NCBI RefSeq assembly: GCF_011769985.2
Contig: NZ_CP039734.2
Location: forward strand, 1,240,001 to 1,304,000
Reading direction: 5' to 3'
DNA: 64,000 nt
Source of the DNA: Sulfurospirillum diekertiae
Lineage (GTDB): Bacteria; Campylobacterota; Campylobacteria; Campylobacterales; Sulfurospirillaceae
In this document: piece by piece, positions 37,144 through 47,023 of the stretch
Layout: every line of letters starts with the position of its first letter
Numbering within the stretch: the first letter of the stretch is position 1
The notes under the pieces: generated by a model
Databases searched by the model: none
The model's input: the letters and a program-made list of their open reading frames with translations, nothing else
Told to the model about the DNA's origin: nothing
Made by a program: the position numbers and the translations under genes

Positions 37144-38891
37144 TCTTTTGCCACCCTTATGATTTCATCTAGCGTTGTAATGCCATGTGCAGCTCGGGTA
37201 ATACCATCTTGGAACATATCGACAAAGCCTTCTTTGATTGCCTGCTCTTTAATATCACTTTTACTGCCACCTTGTGCAATCATACTTGAAATTTTTTCAC
37301 TTATAGGAAGAATTTCAGAGATCATTTCACGCCCTAAATAGCCTGTTTGTGAACATTTTTCACAACCATTATTTTTATAGAATTGAAAATTTTCAGGAAG
37401 CATATCTTTAATTTCATCATGAGCAGTTTTTGGTAGTGTATATTTTGTTTTGCAATAAGGGCACAATTTACGTACTAGCCTTTGTGCTTCAATCGCAATT
37501 AATGATCCACTAATTAAATACGGTTCAATTCCCATATCTACAACTCTTGTAACGGCACTGATTGAATCATTTGTGTGAAGCGTTGAAAAAACCAAGTGAC
37601 CTGTAAGTGCTGCTTGCACTGCAATACGAAGGGTTTCAGTGTCACGAATCTCACCAATCATAATAATATCTGGATCTTGTCTTAAGATAGAACGTAATGC
37701 CGTTGCAAACGTTAAATTAGCCTTTTCATTAACTTGTACCTGTTGCGTTAAATTGAGTTGGTACTCCACTGGGTCTTCGACGGTAATAATTTTACTTTGC
37801 ACACTTTTAATAGCATTTAAAGCCGCATAAAGCGTTGTGGTTTTACCACTTCCTGTTGGCCCTGTAACTAAGATAATACCATAGGGAGACTTCATAGCTT
37901 GTGCAAACTTAATGTAGTTATTAGGATGCATACCAAGATCTTCAATTTTAATCATCACTTTAGATTTATCTAAAATACGAATTACAATGGATTCTCCATT
38001 AATTGTAGGCAATGCAGAGATCCTGAAATCATACTCACGGCCTAGAATCGTAGCTGAAAAACGACCATCTTGAGGCTTTCTCTTTTCAGCAATATCCATA
38101 TTGGAAAGCAACTTCATCCGTGAGCCCAGAGGAGGGTATATATCTTTATCAAAAATGAATGTTTCTGTGAGCATTCCATCAATACGGCTACGAACAATGC
38201 AATTGTTCTCTGTTGGTTCAATGTGAATATCACTAGCACGTGCCAAAATAGATGTTTTAAGGATAATTTCTATGAGTTTTAAAATCCCAGAAGATTCTTG
38301 TGGATTTTCAGCAGCACTGGAAGTAATCTCTTTGCGAATTTCGCCAATGAGTCCTTTGATACTTTCACCTAACTCCATTTTAATCAGGTATTTATCAATT
38401 TGTGTAGGCTCTGCAATGATAACTTTGAGTAGTTTTCGTGGAAAAATTCTTTGAACGCCTTCTTGAGCATTGATGTCCAATGGATCTTTTAATGCAACAA
38501 AAATATTAATTTCATCTTCTCTAATAGGGAGTGCTTTAAATTTCTTGAGTTGAGCAAAAGGAAGTTTTGAGGCAAGACGATAATCAATGTCTATTGAATC
38601 AAGATCAAGGTACTCATAATTAAGATTTTTAGCCAAAGATTGTAAAAACTTTTCACTGTCAATTGCAAAATTAGCGTTAACATCTTCTAAATTTAGATAC
38701 CCTTTTTTAAAAAATTCAATGACTAAAATAAGAAGATCTTCTTTTGTAAAAAAATTATTTTCTAAAAGAATTTCACCTAATACTTTATGATTATTCTGTT
38801 GTGTTTCTTCTCTTATTTTAGCAGCACTATGTTCATCAATTATACGGTTGTGAATAAGATATGTTAAAAGTGTTGTTGTAATATCATTCAT
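37140..38891 (-). CDS. Type II secretion/type IV pilus assembly ATPase (GspE/PilB, CtsE-like)
   Basis: 583 residues: N-terminal MshEN-like domain (about 1-170), then the ATPase with Walker A GPTGSGKTTT (about 345-354), Asp box and Walker B IMIGEIRDTETL, His-box HTNDS, and a four-cysteine zinc site (CPYC and CEKC, about 475-510). Hexameric motor that drives assembly through the platform protein encoded next. 63 nt separate it from the preceding gene. Confidence 0.92.
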   Translation of the reverse strand: MNDITTTLLTYLIHNRIIDEHSAAKIREETQQNNHKVLGEILLENNFFTKEDLLILVIEFFKKGYLNLEDVNANFAIDSEKFLQSLAKNLNYEYLDLDSIDIDYRLASKLPFAQLKKFKALPIREDEINIFVALKDPLDINAQEGVQRIFPRKLLKVIIAEPTQIDKYLIKMELGESIKGLIGEIRKEITSSAAENPQESSGILKLIEIILKTSILARASDIHIEPTENNCIVRSRIDGMLTETFIFDKDIYPPLGSRMKLLSNMDIAEKRKPQDGRFSATILGREYDFRISALPTINGESIVIRILDKSKVMIKIEDLGMHPNNYIKFAQAMKSPYGIILVTGPTGSGKTTTLYAALNAIKSVQSKIITVEDPVEYQLNLTQQVQVNEKANLTFATALRSILRQDPDIIMIGEIRDTETLRIAVQAALTGHLVFSTLHTNDSISAVTRVVDMGIEPYLISGSLIAIEAQRLVRKLCPYCKTKYTLPKTAHDEIKDMLPENFQFYKNNGCEKCSQTGYLGREMISEILPISEKISSMIAQGGSKSDIKEQAIKEGFVDMFQDGITRAAHGITTLDEIIRVAKE

Positions 38892-38954
38892 TTTTTACCA
38901 CTATTTATAAATTTTTCTATTGTACCATTTATTAAAAAAAGAAAACAAATTCAT

Positions 38955-39836
38955 TTAGTCAATAACTTCACCTACACTAATTTGATTCAGTAGACTTTGA
39001 GCTGCTTTTGATTTATTACTTTTTAGGTAGGCTTGAAGCGCAAGGACAGCATCTTCTTTATGACCAAGTTTAACTTTAGATTTAGCAAACCAAATCCAAC
39101 TTTTTTCACTATCAGGATCTGCATTGTTGGCCATAAGAGCCCATTTATTACATTCCGTATAGTTTTTCATTGCATAATATTCTTCTGCGAGCATTAATGC
39201 AAAAGTAATGTTGTGTGTTTTCTCAAATTTATCTTTAAGATATTGTACAGAATTTACCTCATGCGTCTCAATTTTTATAAGACCCTTTGGTTTTGGTTCA
39301 TCTAGTAGAGGAGGGGGCAAAAGAGCTGTGTCAACTTTGTCCTCTTTATTGCGATAAAAATTTTCATCATCAATAGTTGGCATTTTACGCATTAAAACTT
39401 TATTGTCAAGTTCTTCTTCTTGAATACCAAAATTTGTTTTTTTCTCAGGAGTTTCTGGTATATAAGAGGACTTTTTTTCTGCTTTATTTCTATTAATAGT
39501 TGGAAGTTGGAGAAAAAGTGTTTGATTTTCTTGTTCATTCATCACAATAGGTGGAGTATATTTCTTCACACCAATATTCACATCAGGAACATTTAAGGGC
39601 TGTTCTTGAATACTAGTACTGTTAGTATCAAGAGGTTTTATTGTTTCTGCTGTTGTTTGAACATCAGATAATGACGTATTGGTATCTGTCCCATGAATAA
39701 TCGTAGGATAAGAGTAAATGGCAATAGCCCCTATTAGTAAAATAATGACACTAATAATGATGTAATGTATTCTTTGTTTAAGTCTATATTTGAAGACTCT
39801 TTTTTCGAGCTCCATAATTTCTACAGCACTAAGCAT
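38955..39836 (-). CDS. Membrane protein with periplasmic TPR-like domain, uptake operon
   Basis: 293 residues: basic cytoplasmic N-terminus (about 1-27), one membrane helix (about 28-46), a long proline/threonine-rich linker (to about 185), then helical repeats of TPR type (about 195-285: YLKDKFEKTHNITFALMLAEEYY...). A single-pass partner protein. In Campylobacter the comparable position in the cts operon is held by a membrane protein needed for transformation; I infer the same here. Overlaps the ATPase-like gene upstream by 8 nt. Confidence 0.65.
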   Translation of the reverse strand: MLSAVEIMELEKRVFKYRLKQRIHYIIISVIILLIGAIAIYSYPTIIHGTDTNTSLSDVQTTAETIKPLDTNSTSIQEQPLNVPDVNIGVKKYTPPIVMNEQENQTLFLQLPTINRNKAEKKSSYIPETPEKKTNFGIQEEELDNKVLMRKMPTIDDENFYRNKEDKVDTALLPPPLLDEPKPKGLIKIETHEVNSVQYLKDKFEKTHNITFALMLAEEYYAMKNYTECNKWALMANNADPDSEKSWIWFAKSKVKLGHKEDAVLALQAYLKSNKSKAAQSLLNQISVGEVID

Positions 39837-40638
39837 GGATCATTCCTAGACTTATACCTGCCATTTCAATATATTTTACATGTAAAGCATTTGTTTTGAT
39901 AAGGGAGGGTTGATGCATATCGTAATATTCCAAAATTTCAAAAAGTTTGTACATTAGTTTATTAATAGTTCTCAAATTTCCATCCGTAACTTTTAAAATA
40001 AGTTTATAGTGCTTATCTCTAAAAAGGTTGAGATATTCAAAGCGATTATGGAAGAGGAGTTTTTTTTCAATATATGTTTTAATTTCATTCTTTGAAGCAT
40101 TGTCAATTTCAATTGTTTCCCAAATACGTGTCTGAAAATAGTCTTTAGCTAAAACATCTTCTTTTTCTGTTTTATGAACCGTAAATAAAAATTTAAATAA
40201 ACGCGAATCTGCCATCAGACGAATTTTTTCAATCAAATCTGTTGGATAAAGCTGTGCTTCATCAATTAATACGGTAATAGATTGATCTGTAGATGTAATA
40301 TGCTTGCTTAAGAGTGCTAAAAATTCATTGTAATTTGAAAATCCAGGAGATTTCTTTGCAAAAATATGCTCAAACAATGCATCAATAAAAACTTTTTCTT
40401 CAAAAAAAGGTCTTGGAAAAAAAATAATCCGTTTTTTTGTTCTTAAATCATTAAAAATTTTTTGGAGTAAAAAAGTTTTACCCGTTCCTGGCTTGCCATA
40501 AAAAAGGATTAACTTTAGAGGTTTATCTAAAGTCTGTACCAACTTATCATACGTTGTTGCAGACTTATCAAGATTGACATAATCAAAAACTTCACCATCA
40601 ACAAAGATAGTTTTAAGATCACTGTAATGGCTATTCAT
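39829..40638 (-). CDS. AAA/P-loop ATPase of the uptake operon (CtsP/ExeA-like)
   Basis: 269 residues. Walker A FYGKPGTGKTF (about 48-56) and Walker B VLIDEAQL (about 120-127), followed by an ORC/ExeA-like helical end (NLRTINKLMYKLFEIL). Cytoplasmic. Similar to the nucleotide-binding CtsP of Campylobacter transformation and to GspA/ExeA ATPases that help place the secretin. It overlaps both neighbours by 8 nt. The palindrome copy at 39875 gives Leu-His-Val-Lys. Confidence 0.82.
   Translation of the reverse strand: MNSHYSDLKTIFVDGEVFDYVNLDKSATTYDKLVQTLDKPLKLILFYGKPGTGKTFLLQKIFNDLRTKKRIIFFPRPFFEEKVFIDALFEHIFAKKSPGFSNYNEFLALLSKHITSTDQSITVLIDEAQLYPTDLIEKIRLMADSRLFKFLFTVHKTEKEDVLAKDYFQTRIWETIEIDNASKNEIKTYIEKKLLFHNRFEYLNLFRDKHYKLILKVTDGNLRTINKLMYKLFEILEYYDMHQPSLIKTNALHVKYIEMAGISLGMIHA
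39875..39886. repeat. TTTACATGTAAA palindrome inside the CtsP-like gene
   Basis: The only core copy within the eight-gene uptake operon itself (context NALHVKYI, near the C-terminus). Confidence 0.9.
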
Positions 40639-42175
40639 TTATCTTTTGACTGTACCCAAGATCTTTAAGTGTTGCTTTATCTGTGCCTTTTGCTCCGATA
40701 ATACGTGGTGTGATTACAAAAACAAGTTCATTGCTAGACAATGTATCAGCCGAATGTTTAAAGGCTTCTCCCAGCAGAGGAATACTACTGAGTAGCGGTA
40801 CACTCGTATCTTGTTTAGATTTATTATTTGTTATAAGACCACCTAAAATAATCGTTGAGCCATCTTTAACTTTTACAACTGTTGAGAGTTTTTTCTCAGA
40901 AGTATCTGGTGCAATAACTCTAGGGTCAGTCGTTTTAACATCATCTGCTGTGTATTTAAACGTACTAACAGATGGATTTATCCTAAGAATAATTTCATTG
41001 TCTTCAGAAATTTCAGGAGTAATATTCAAAAGAACACCAATAAAAATAGAATAATTAGTATAGGTTGTTGCCAATGTAGCGGTTCCAGTTGTGCTAGCTG
41101 CATTGGTTGTTTCAGGAACACGGTAATTAACATTATCACCAATAGTAATGAGTGCTTGTTGATTATTCATTGTTAAGACTTTTGGACTAGATACAACTTT
41201 TGTTTCACCACTTGAACCTAGAAAATCAATCAGTCCTGCAATAGAAAAAGATACGTCATTGACAACTGTTAAATTATTGAGATTGCTTGATGCATTTGCA
41301 GTACCAGTACTGGCTGAATTATATAAAGTATTTGGATTGCTAGCAGATAATGTTCCTTGATTGCTGTTGTTAAAAATAGAGTTACTACCAATATTTAAAG
41401 AAAATTTACTCCAATCAACACCTGATGTATTACTATTATTTAATAATACTGAGACAATTGAAACATCAATTAACACTTGCCTATGAAGTCTCTCTTTAAG
41501 TACATCTATATATTCACTGACACGGTCTAATTGCCTTTTTGTAGCTGTAACAGTAATCATACCTGCATTGATATTGATAATAGGTGATTGTGCTTTATAC
41601 GTTTCACCTCCCGTATTTAAAACGGAGGTAAGTTCTGTTGCAATAGTTTTCCAAAAATCAAAAGATTCATTTGAAGAAATTGTATTTTGACCTTGTGTTG
41701 CTGTATTTTTTGTGCCACTGGTACTTGTTTCAGTCGGTGTAGCATCGACTGAAGCATTGATAACCGCTTTACCTTCTCGAATTGATGAAATGTAATCTAC
41801 TTTAAAAGATTTTGTTGATAAAGCTGAAATCTTTAAATAGTTCTTATCATAAGTATAAAAAAGATCATTATCTTGAATAATTATTTGAAAAACTTCATCC
41901 AAAGAGAGATTTTTGATATTAACCCCATTAAGATTTTTAGCAAGCACCTTTTCTGCTTCAGTATCTTTGACAACAATACTAAAATCACAAACTTCTGCAA
42001 GCTCGCCTAAAAGTTCTAACCCTGTTGCTTTGTTATTTGTTTTAATGTTAAATGTACGATACTCACATGATGAACGATTATTTTTTTCTGCTGCATGTAA
42101 AGGCAAAAGAGCAATCGTGAAAACTGCAACCAATGCAATAATTTTACTTGGAAAATATTTTAATATTGCTATCAT
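40631..42175 (-). CDS. Secretin, outer-membrane channel (PilQ/GspD, CtsD-like)
   Basis: 514 residues with a signal peptide (about 1-28). An STN-like domain and short N-domains (about 40-230), a Ser/Thr/Asn-rich insert (about 265-300), then the secretin domain: VVSSPKVLTMNNQQALITIG and the end motif STVVKVKDGSTIILGGLI...VPLLSSIPLLGEAFKH. It forms the outer-membrane pore for DNA or pseudopilus passage. ATG 42175 follows AAGGAC and overlaps the upstream gene by 32 nt. Confidence 0.92.
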   Translation of the reverse strand: MIAILKYFPSKIIALVAVFTIALLPLHAAEKNNRSSCEYRTFNIKTNNKATGLELLGELAEVCDFSIVVKDTEAEKVLAKNLNGVNIKNLSLDEVFQIIIQDNDLFYTYDKNYLKISALSTKSFKVDYISSIREGKAVINASVDATPTETSTSGTKNTATQGQNTISSNESFDFWKTIATELTSVLNTGGETYKAQSPIININAGMITVTATKRQLDRVSEYIDVLKERLHRQVLIDVSIVSVLLNNSNTSGVDWSKFSLNIGSNSIFNNSNQGTLSASNPNTLYNSASTGTANASSNLNNLTVVNDVSFSIAGLIDFLGSSGETKVVSSPKVLTMNNQQALITIGDNVNYRVPETTNAASTTGTATLATTYTNYSIFIGVLLNITPEISEDNEIILRINPSVSTFKYTADDVKTTDPRVIAPDTSEKKLSTVVKVKDGSTIILGGLITNNKSKQDTSVPLLSSIPLLGEAFKHSADTLSSNELVFVITPRIIGAKGTDKATLKDLGYSQKINE

Positions 42176-42572
42176 CTTTTGTCCTTATTACAAGTTCTTT
42201 TTTTTCAATTTCATTCTGAAGAATAACACTATTGCGTGTAATTTTTATTAGCATATAAGATCCTATAAGATCATTTTTTTTGTACCAATTACCATTTATT
42301 TTTGCTTTTTGATCAAAAGTAGCTTCTAAAACATAAGTAGATGCTTGTGCGGTTGCATTGTTTTCACTCTCATTTTGTTCTGAAGAAAGAATAATAAAAG
42401 GATTTTCGAGCTTATCAATCATAATCGAATCAGCACCTGATCTTCTTTCCGCAATTTTTTCAAAAATTTTATCATACTCTTTGACTTCACTGCTCGCAGG
42501 CAATTTATCTTGTGCTTCTATAACAGTAAACATAAGCAATAATCCTAAAATAGGCTTCATTAAAGTTTTCAA
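42144..42572 (-). CDS. Small secreted protein of the uptake operon (CtsR/PilP-like position)
   Basis: 142 residues from TTG 42572, which overlaps the upstream stop (TTGA) and follows GGGGGA; ATG 42560 is an alternative. Signal peptide about 1-20, then a short disordered part and a beta-rich end (INGNWYKKNDLIGSYMLIKITRNSVILQN) that resembles the HR/PilP-type domain that touches the secretin. Function inferred from position between the PilO-like protein and the secretin. Confidence 0.6.
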   Translation of the reverse strand: MKTLMKPILGLLLMFTVIEAQDKLPASSEVKEYDKIFEKIAERRSGADSIMIDKLENPFIILSSEQNESENNATAQASTYVLEATFDQKAKINGNWYKKNDLIGSYMLIKITRNSVILQNEIEKKELVIRTKDDSNIKIFSK

Positions 42573-43216
42573 TATTTCATCCCCCAAACAGCAATATTGA
42601 ATTGACCCTCAATATCTTTTTGACCTGTACAGTTGAGCTCATAAATATCAACAACCAATTCACTTTCTTCGATAGCATTCATATACTTCATTGTATTGGC
42701 GAAAGAACCATTAAAAGAAACTTTTAGAGTTAAAATTTGCTCTATTTTTTGAATACTTGGCTCGTTGATTTTATTTTCAATAACTTTAATACGAACAGAA
42801 TATTTTTGTGCCAATTGGCTAATTGTATTAAGAAATTTTGCCCAATTTTCATCATTGAATAACAGATAGGAGAGATCTTTGAGTTTATTATCTACGTAAT
42901 CATTCATATAAATTGTTTTTTCTAAAAGGAGTTTAGAATTTTCAATATCTGACTTAACTTTTTTAATTAAAAAAGTTGCATCTCCATCTCTCGATACAGA
43001 AGTCAAGTAAGCTTGTTCATCATGAAGCTTCTTTTCAATGTCTTTTGCACTTCGCATTGACTGATTCAATATTTTTTCTGTTACAGGATAAAGATAGCTG
43101 TAGAAAATAAATCCAATGACGACAAAGGCCATCGCAAAAATTAAGTAAATTTCGTTATTTTTTTTATCTTTAAAAAAAAGATCAATTTTATCTAAAAGTG
43201 AATCAATACTATTCAT
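42569..43216 (-). CDS. PilO-like pilus assembly protein
   Basis: 215 residues: short cytoplasmic start, one membrane helix (about 25-45), a coiled coil (about 50-105) and a ferredoxin-like end (about 130-213) with FNGSFANTMKYMNAIEES, the PilO pattern. It belongs to the inner-membrane alignment complex with the PilM/PilN-like protein encoded just upstream (8-nt overlap). Confidence 0.75.
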   Translation of the reverse strand: MNSIDSLLDKIDLFFKDKKNNEIYLIFAMAFVVIGFIFYSYLYPVTEKILNQSMRSAKDIEKKLHDEQAYLTSVSRDGDATFLIKKVKSDIENSKLLLEKTIYMNDYVDNKLKDLSYLLFNDENWAKFLNTISQLAQKYSVRIKVIENKINEPSIQKIEQILTLKVSFNGSFANTMKYMNAIEESELVVDIYELNCTGQKDIEGQFNIAVWGMKY

Positions 43217-44735
43217 TGCTCAATCCTATAGAGATTTTACTGGTATAGAGTTTAATCTTGTCATCCTGTATAATCTTTTCCGTATTGACTTTATATTTTT
43301 TTAGAGCTGTTAAATCTTTAATAAATTCTGTAATCTTTTTTTCATTTTTATTTCGAACAAAAAAATCAAGTTGCTGGTTTTTGAACTCAATTGCCTCGAC
43401 TTTACAACCATTTTGATTTGAAAGCTGAAATATTTCTAGTAGCATTAGTGCTTTCATAGGATATGATATTTTTTTATTATAAATTTCACTTAAAAGCTTT
43501 TTTCTAAATTCAAACTTCGTTGTTTCATTCTTAACCAAACCATCAACTTTTTCTTTCTCAGTTTTTAAAAGAGATAGTTGTTGCCTGATATCAGATGTCT
43601 GTTTGTATAACTCATTATACTCACTTGTCTGTTTTACAATTATCAAACTTAAAAAAGTATGGTATGCAAATTGATAAGCAGGATATGCGAGACTAATAAT
43701 AACACTTGCTGCCATAATGCCAAGAAATTTTCCTGAAGCTCTGTATTTAAGAGGAGGGGGTCTTTTATAAATGGAAAAATTAAGATTATCATCTGGATTT
43801 TCAATATAAAGTTGTGCACTAAGCATCATCAAAATATGAATTTGATCAATATACCACTCTTTGGAATTAATCGCTATACTAAAATTAAATTCATATGACT
43901 CTAATCCGAGATAGCTTTTCCCATATTCTTCAATACCCGAAAAAGTACCAATCTCTGATCCTAAATAGATTTTATCAATAAAATCTATATTGTAAGAACG
44001 TTTTGTAAAAACTAATACATCATTAATATAAAGGAATATCTCACCAAAAAGCTGCATTAAGCTTTGTTGATATTGGCTATTGGTAGCTCTTAATCCCTCG
44101 TTAGTAAGAAGTTTATAGAAATCTTCTTCATCAACACGCTCGCCGATCAGTTCACAAAATTTTTCATTAATCTCTTTTAATGAATAATGAAGTGATTTAG
44201 AATAAACATATTCACCATTTTTGTAAATTGCTAAAAAAGCATCTGTCTTTTGGAAATAAACAAAACAGTGTGTTCCATCTGCTTCAATAAAATTTTTGCG
44301 ATATAAAGCTTTAATAAGAAAAGGTGCAGAGGTTACATAATCAATATAACGTGTTTTTTCTTTAATGGGTGTCAATTTTGTATAAATAAGTGCTGCATCA
44401 ATAATAAAAACATTAAAAGAGCGATTTTTAGAATCTTTTGATTCTGTTTCAATATAACTTATAGAGTATTCGATAGCAGAATCAAGGGCTAATTCATCAT
44501 ATACTTTTATTTCAATAGCATCTTTAAGATCGCTATCAGGAATATTCCGACTTACATCAATAGTAGCACTAATAACATCACGCGTTTGAAGATATGAGGT
44601 ATAAAACGCATTCTTATCACTTTTTTCTAGTTTGTTAAGTTTGATTTCATTTTTTGAATAGGTATAAGAGACAAGTGATAAAGGGTCTATTGATACAATT
44701 TCTGAGCTAAAACGTCTATCCTCAGTTACGGCCAT
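43209..44735 (-). CDS. PilM-PilN-like fused alignment protein
   Basis: 508 residues. The first about 320 residues have no membrane segment and look like a degenerate actin-type (PilM/GspL) domain, with alternating beta strands such as HCFVYFQKTDAFLAIYKNGEYV. After NFSIYKRPPPLKYR (a PilN-like N-terminal segment with prolines) comes one membrane helix (about 342-360), a coiled coil and a ferredoxin-like end. In most systems PilM and PilN are two proteins. First gene of the uptake operon, 58 nt after era. Domain call is by topology and gene order. Confidence 0.65.
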   Translation of the reverse strand: MAVTEDRRFSSEIVSIDPLSLVSYTYSKNEIKLNKLEKSDKNAFYTSYLQTRDVISATIDVSRNIPDSDLKDAIEIKVYDELALDSAIEYSISYIETESKDSKNRSFNVFIIDAALIYTKLTPIKEKTRYIDYVTSAPFLIKALYRKNFIEADGTHCFVYFQKTDAFLAIYKNGEYVYSKSLHYSLKEINEKFCELIGERVDEEDFYKLLTNEGLRATNSQYQQSLMQLFGEIFLYINDVLVFTKRSYNIDFIDKIYLGSEIGTFSGIEEYGKSYLGLESYEFNFSIAINSKEWYIDQIHILMMLSAQLYIENPDDNLNFSIYKRPPPLKYRASGKFLGIMAASVIISLAYPAYQFAYHTFLSLIIVKQTSEYNELYKQTSDIRQQLSLLKTEKEKVDGLVKNETTKFEFRKKLLSEIYNKKISYPMKALMLLEIFQLSNQNGCKVEAIEFKNQQLDFFVRNKNEKKITEFIKDLTALKKYKVNTEKIIQDDKIKLYTSKISIGLSNE

Positions 44736-44793
44736 TTTAAAAACCCCTTTTTAAATAATTATATCTCTAGATAACGATGATATTACAGTAACT

Positions 44794-45684
44794 TTATTCT
44801 ACTATATAACCAATTTTCTTCAACATTTCTTTATCTTGACTCCAACCCTGCTTCACGACAACAACAAGTTTCAGAAAGACACGTTTTTGTGACAAGGATT
44901 CAATGAGCAAACGAGCGCTAGAACCGATTCTTTTGATCGTTTGACCTTCTTTACCAATCACAATACCTTTTTGACTTTTTTTATCAACAATAATAGTAGC
45001 ATAAATATTATCGATTGTCTCTTTTTCGTCTACCTTATCAATGATTACATCCGCAAAATAGGGGATTTCATCACTCGTATTTTCAAAAATAGCCTCTCGA
45101 ATCAACTCTTTATAAATATCACGTGAACGCTCTGTTGTAAGAATTTCAGGGTCATAAAGATAAGGATGTTCTGGCATGTATTTAGAGATTGCTTCTAAAA
45201 GATAGGATTGTGAGATTCCTTTTTTAACTGAAACAGGAATGAGTGCTACAAATTTATCTTGATAGGCTTGATATTCTGTAATCTTATCAAAAAGTGCTGT
45301 TTGAGAAACACTGTCTGTTTTTGTAAGGAGAACCATGTGTGGAATATTGTTTTTATTGAGGGATAAAAAATCTACATAGTGCTGAAGCGCATCGCTTGCT
45401 GGAGCTAAAAAGAGAATAAGATCACAATCACCCATCGCTTTCATTGCTTCTTCAAGCATAAATTGGTTTAACAAACGTTCTTGTTCATGAATACCTGGCG
45501 TGTCAATAAAAATAATTTGTGTATTTTCGTGCATTGCAATGATGTTTAAACGTTTTCGTGTTGCATTGGCTTTGTGTGAAACCATCGCCAGTTTTTCACC
45601 TACAAGCCAGTTTAATAGGGAACTTTTCCCCGCATTAGGTCTGCCAATAACGGCAACATACCCTGTTTTTGTTTTTTCGCTCAT
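44794..45684 (-). CDS. era: GTPase Era
   Basis: 296 residues: GTPase domain with G1 GRPNAGKSS (about 14-22), G3 DTPGIHEQ and G4 TKTD (TKTD in place of the usual NKxD), then a KH domain with IVIGKEGQTIKRIG. It binds the 3' end of 16S rRNA and helps mature the small subunit at the membrane. It follows hslU by 13 nt. Confidence 0.95.
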   Translation of the reverse strand: MSEKTKTGYVAVIGRPNAGKSSLLNWLVGEKLAMVSHKANATRKRLNIIAMHENTQIIFIDTPGIHEQERLLNQFMLEEAMKAMGDCDLILFLAPASDALQHYVDFLSLNKNNIPHMVLLTKTDSVSQTALFDKITEYQAYQDKFVALIPVSVKKGISQSYLLEAISKYMPEHPYLYDPEILTTERSRDIYKELIREAIFENTSDEIPYFADVIIDKVDEKETIDNIYATIIVDKKSQKGIVIGKEGQTIKRIGSSARLLIESLSQKRVFLKLVVVVKQGWSQDKEMLKKIGYIVE

Positions 45685-45697
45685 TTCTCTTCTTTGG

Positions 45698-47023
45698 TTA
45701 TAAAATATAGCGACTACTATCTTCGCTTTCTACGATGGCATCAAGTTTTGCATGGACGAGTTCTTTGGTTACATGTAATGTCTCACCTTCGTGCTCATCG
45801 GCTGTATAACTGATATCTTCTAATACTTTTTCTATAATGGTATGCAATCTTCTTGCTCCAATATCTTCTGTTTTTTCATTGGTAATTTGTGCAATTTTTG
45901 CAATGGAAGCAATAGCATCATCATCAAAAACAAGTTCAACACCTTCAGTTTTTAAAAGGGCTTGGTATTGGCGCAAAAGCGAGTTTTTGGGTTGTGTTAA
46001 AATTTGGTAGAGAACTTCTTCTGTCAATGAACTGAGCTCAACGCGCAGTGGAAAACGTCCTTGAAGCTCAGGAATAAGATCACTGGGTTTACTCAAATGA
46101 AAAGCACCTGCTGAAATAAAGAGAATATGGTCGGTTTTAATGCTACCGTATTTGGTATTGACATCACTGCCTTCAACAATAGGCAAAAGATCGCGTTGAA
46201 CACCCTCTTTGCTTGGATCGCTTCGGTGAGATTGTGAAGAGCTTACCGCGATTTTATCAATCTCATCAATAAAAATAATACCACCATTTTGAGCACGCTC
46301 TCTGGCTTCACTTTTGACAGCTTCCATGTCCAGAAGTTTTTCGCTTGCTTCAATTTTAAGTGCCTCTTTGGCATCTTTGACTTTCATCTCTTTTTTAATA
46401 TTACCCTGACCCGCACCCAAGATTTTAATAAAAGACTCTTGCACTTTAATCATTTCAGGTGGTAAGGATGAATCCCCTAAATCATTATTGTTTTGAGAAA
46501 TCTCCACTTCAATTTTCAGATCATCGAGTTCGCCATCACGAAGTCTTTGTCGCATCTTTTCATAACTTTTTTCATAGTCAGCTTTTTTCTCTTCACTTAC
46601 GCCTTTTGGAAGTGGTGGAAGCAGTTTTTCAATGATAGCTTTTTCTACATGTAAAGCAATATCATCTTGATTTTTCTCTTTGTGCTCTGCTTTGACAAGG
46701 TTAATGGACGCCATCATAAGATCACGTACCATTGACTCAACATCACGTCCCACAAAACCTACTTCGGTGTATTTGCTGGCTTCTACTTTGACAAAAGGAA
46801 GCGAGAGCATTTTTGCCATACGACGTGCTATTTCTGTTTTTCCTACACCTGTTGAGCCAATCATTAAAATATTTTTTGGCATCACTTCTTCTGCCATTTC
46901 ACCTTCAAGCTTCAATCTCCGATATCGATTTCGAAGGGCAATAGCAATAGATTTTTTTGCATTAAATTGTCCGATGATATACTCATCTAAGTAAGCAACG
47001 GTTTGTTTGGGTGTTAAATTCAT
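45698..47023 (-). CDS. hslU: HslU, ATPase of the HslUV protease
   Basis: 441 residues. Walker [10 protein letters not shown] (about 57-65), the I domain (about 110-240, here with a charged insert), Walker [12 protein letters not shown], sensor [12 protein letters not shown] and the C-terminal tail ending SSRYIL that docks in HslV. It unfolds and threads proteins into HslV. 4-nt overlap with hslV. It contains TTACATGTAA at 45769-45778. Confidence 0.96.
   Translation of the reverse strand: MNLTPKQTVAYLDEYIIGQFNAKKSIAIALRNRYRRLKLEGEMAEEVMPKNILMIGSTGVGKTEIARRMAKMLSLPFVKVEASKYTEVGFVGRDVESMVRDLMMASINLVKAEHKEKNQDDIALHVEKAIIEKLLPPLPKGVSEEKKADYEKSYEKMRQRLRDGELDDLKIEVEISQNNNDLGDSSLPPEMIKVQESFIKILGAGQGNIKKEMKVKDAKEALKIEASEKLLDMEAVKSEARERAQNGGIIFIDEIDKIAVSSSQSHRSDPSKEGVQRDLLPIVEGSDVNTKYGSIKTDHILFISAGAFHLSKPSDLIPELQGRFPLRVELSSLTEEVLYQILTQPKNSLLRQYQALLKTEGVELVFDDDAIASIAKIAQITNEKTEDIGARRLHTIIEKVLEDISYTADEHEGETLHVTKELVHAKLDAIVESEDSSRYIL

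Noticed and set aside
41000..42251. Plus-strand frames opposite the secretin gene (e.g. 40683-41054, 41913-42251)
   Set aside because: Ser/Leu-rich shadow frames of a conserved gene, without ribosome sites.
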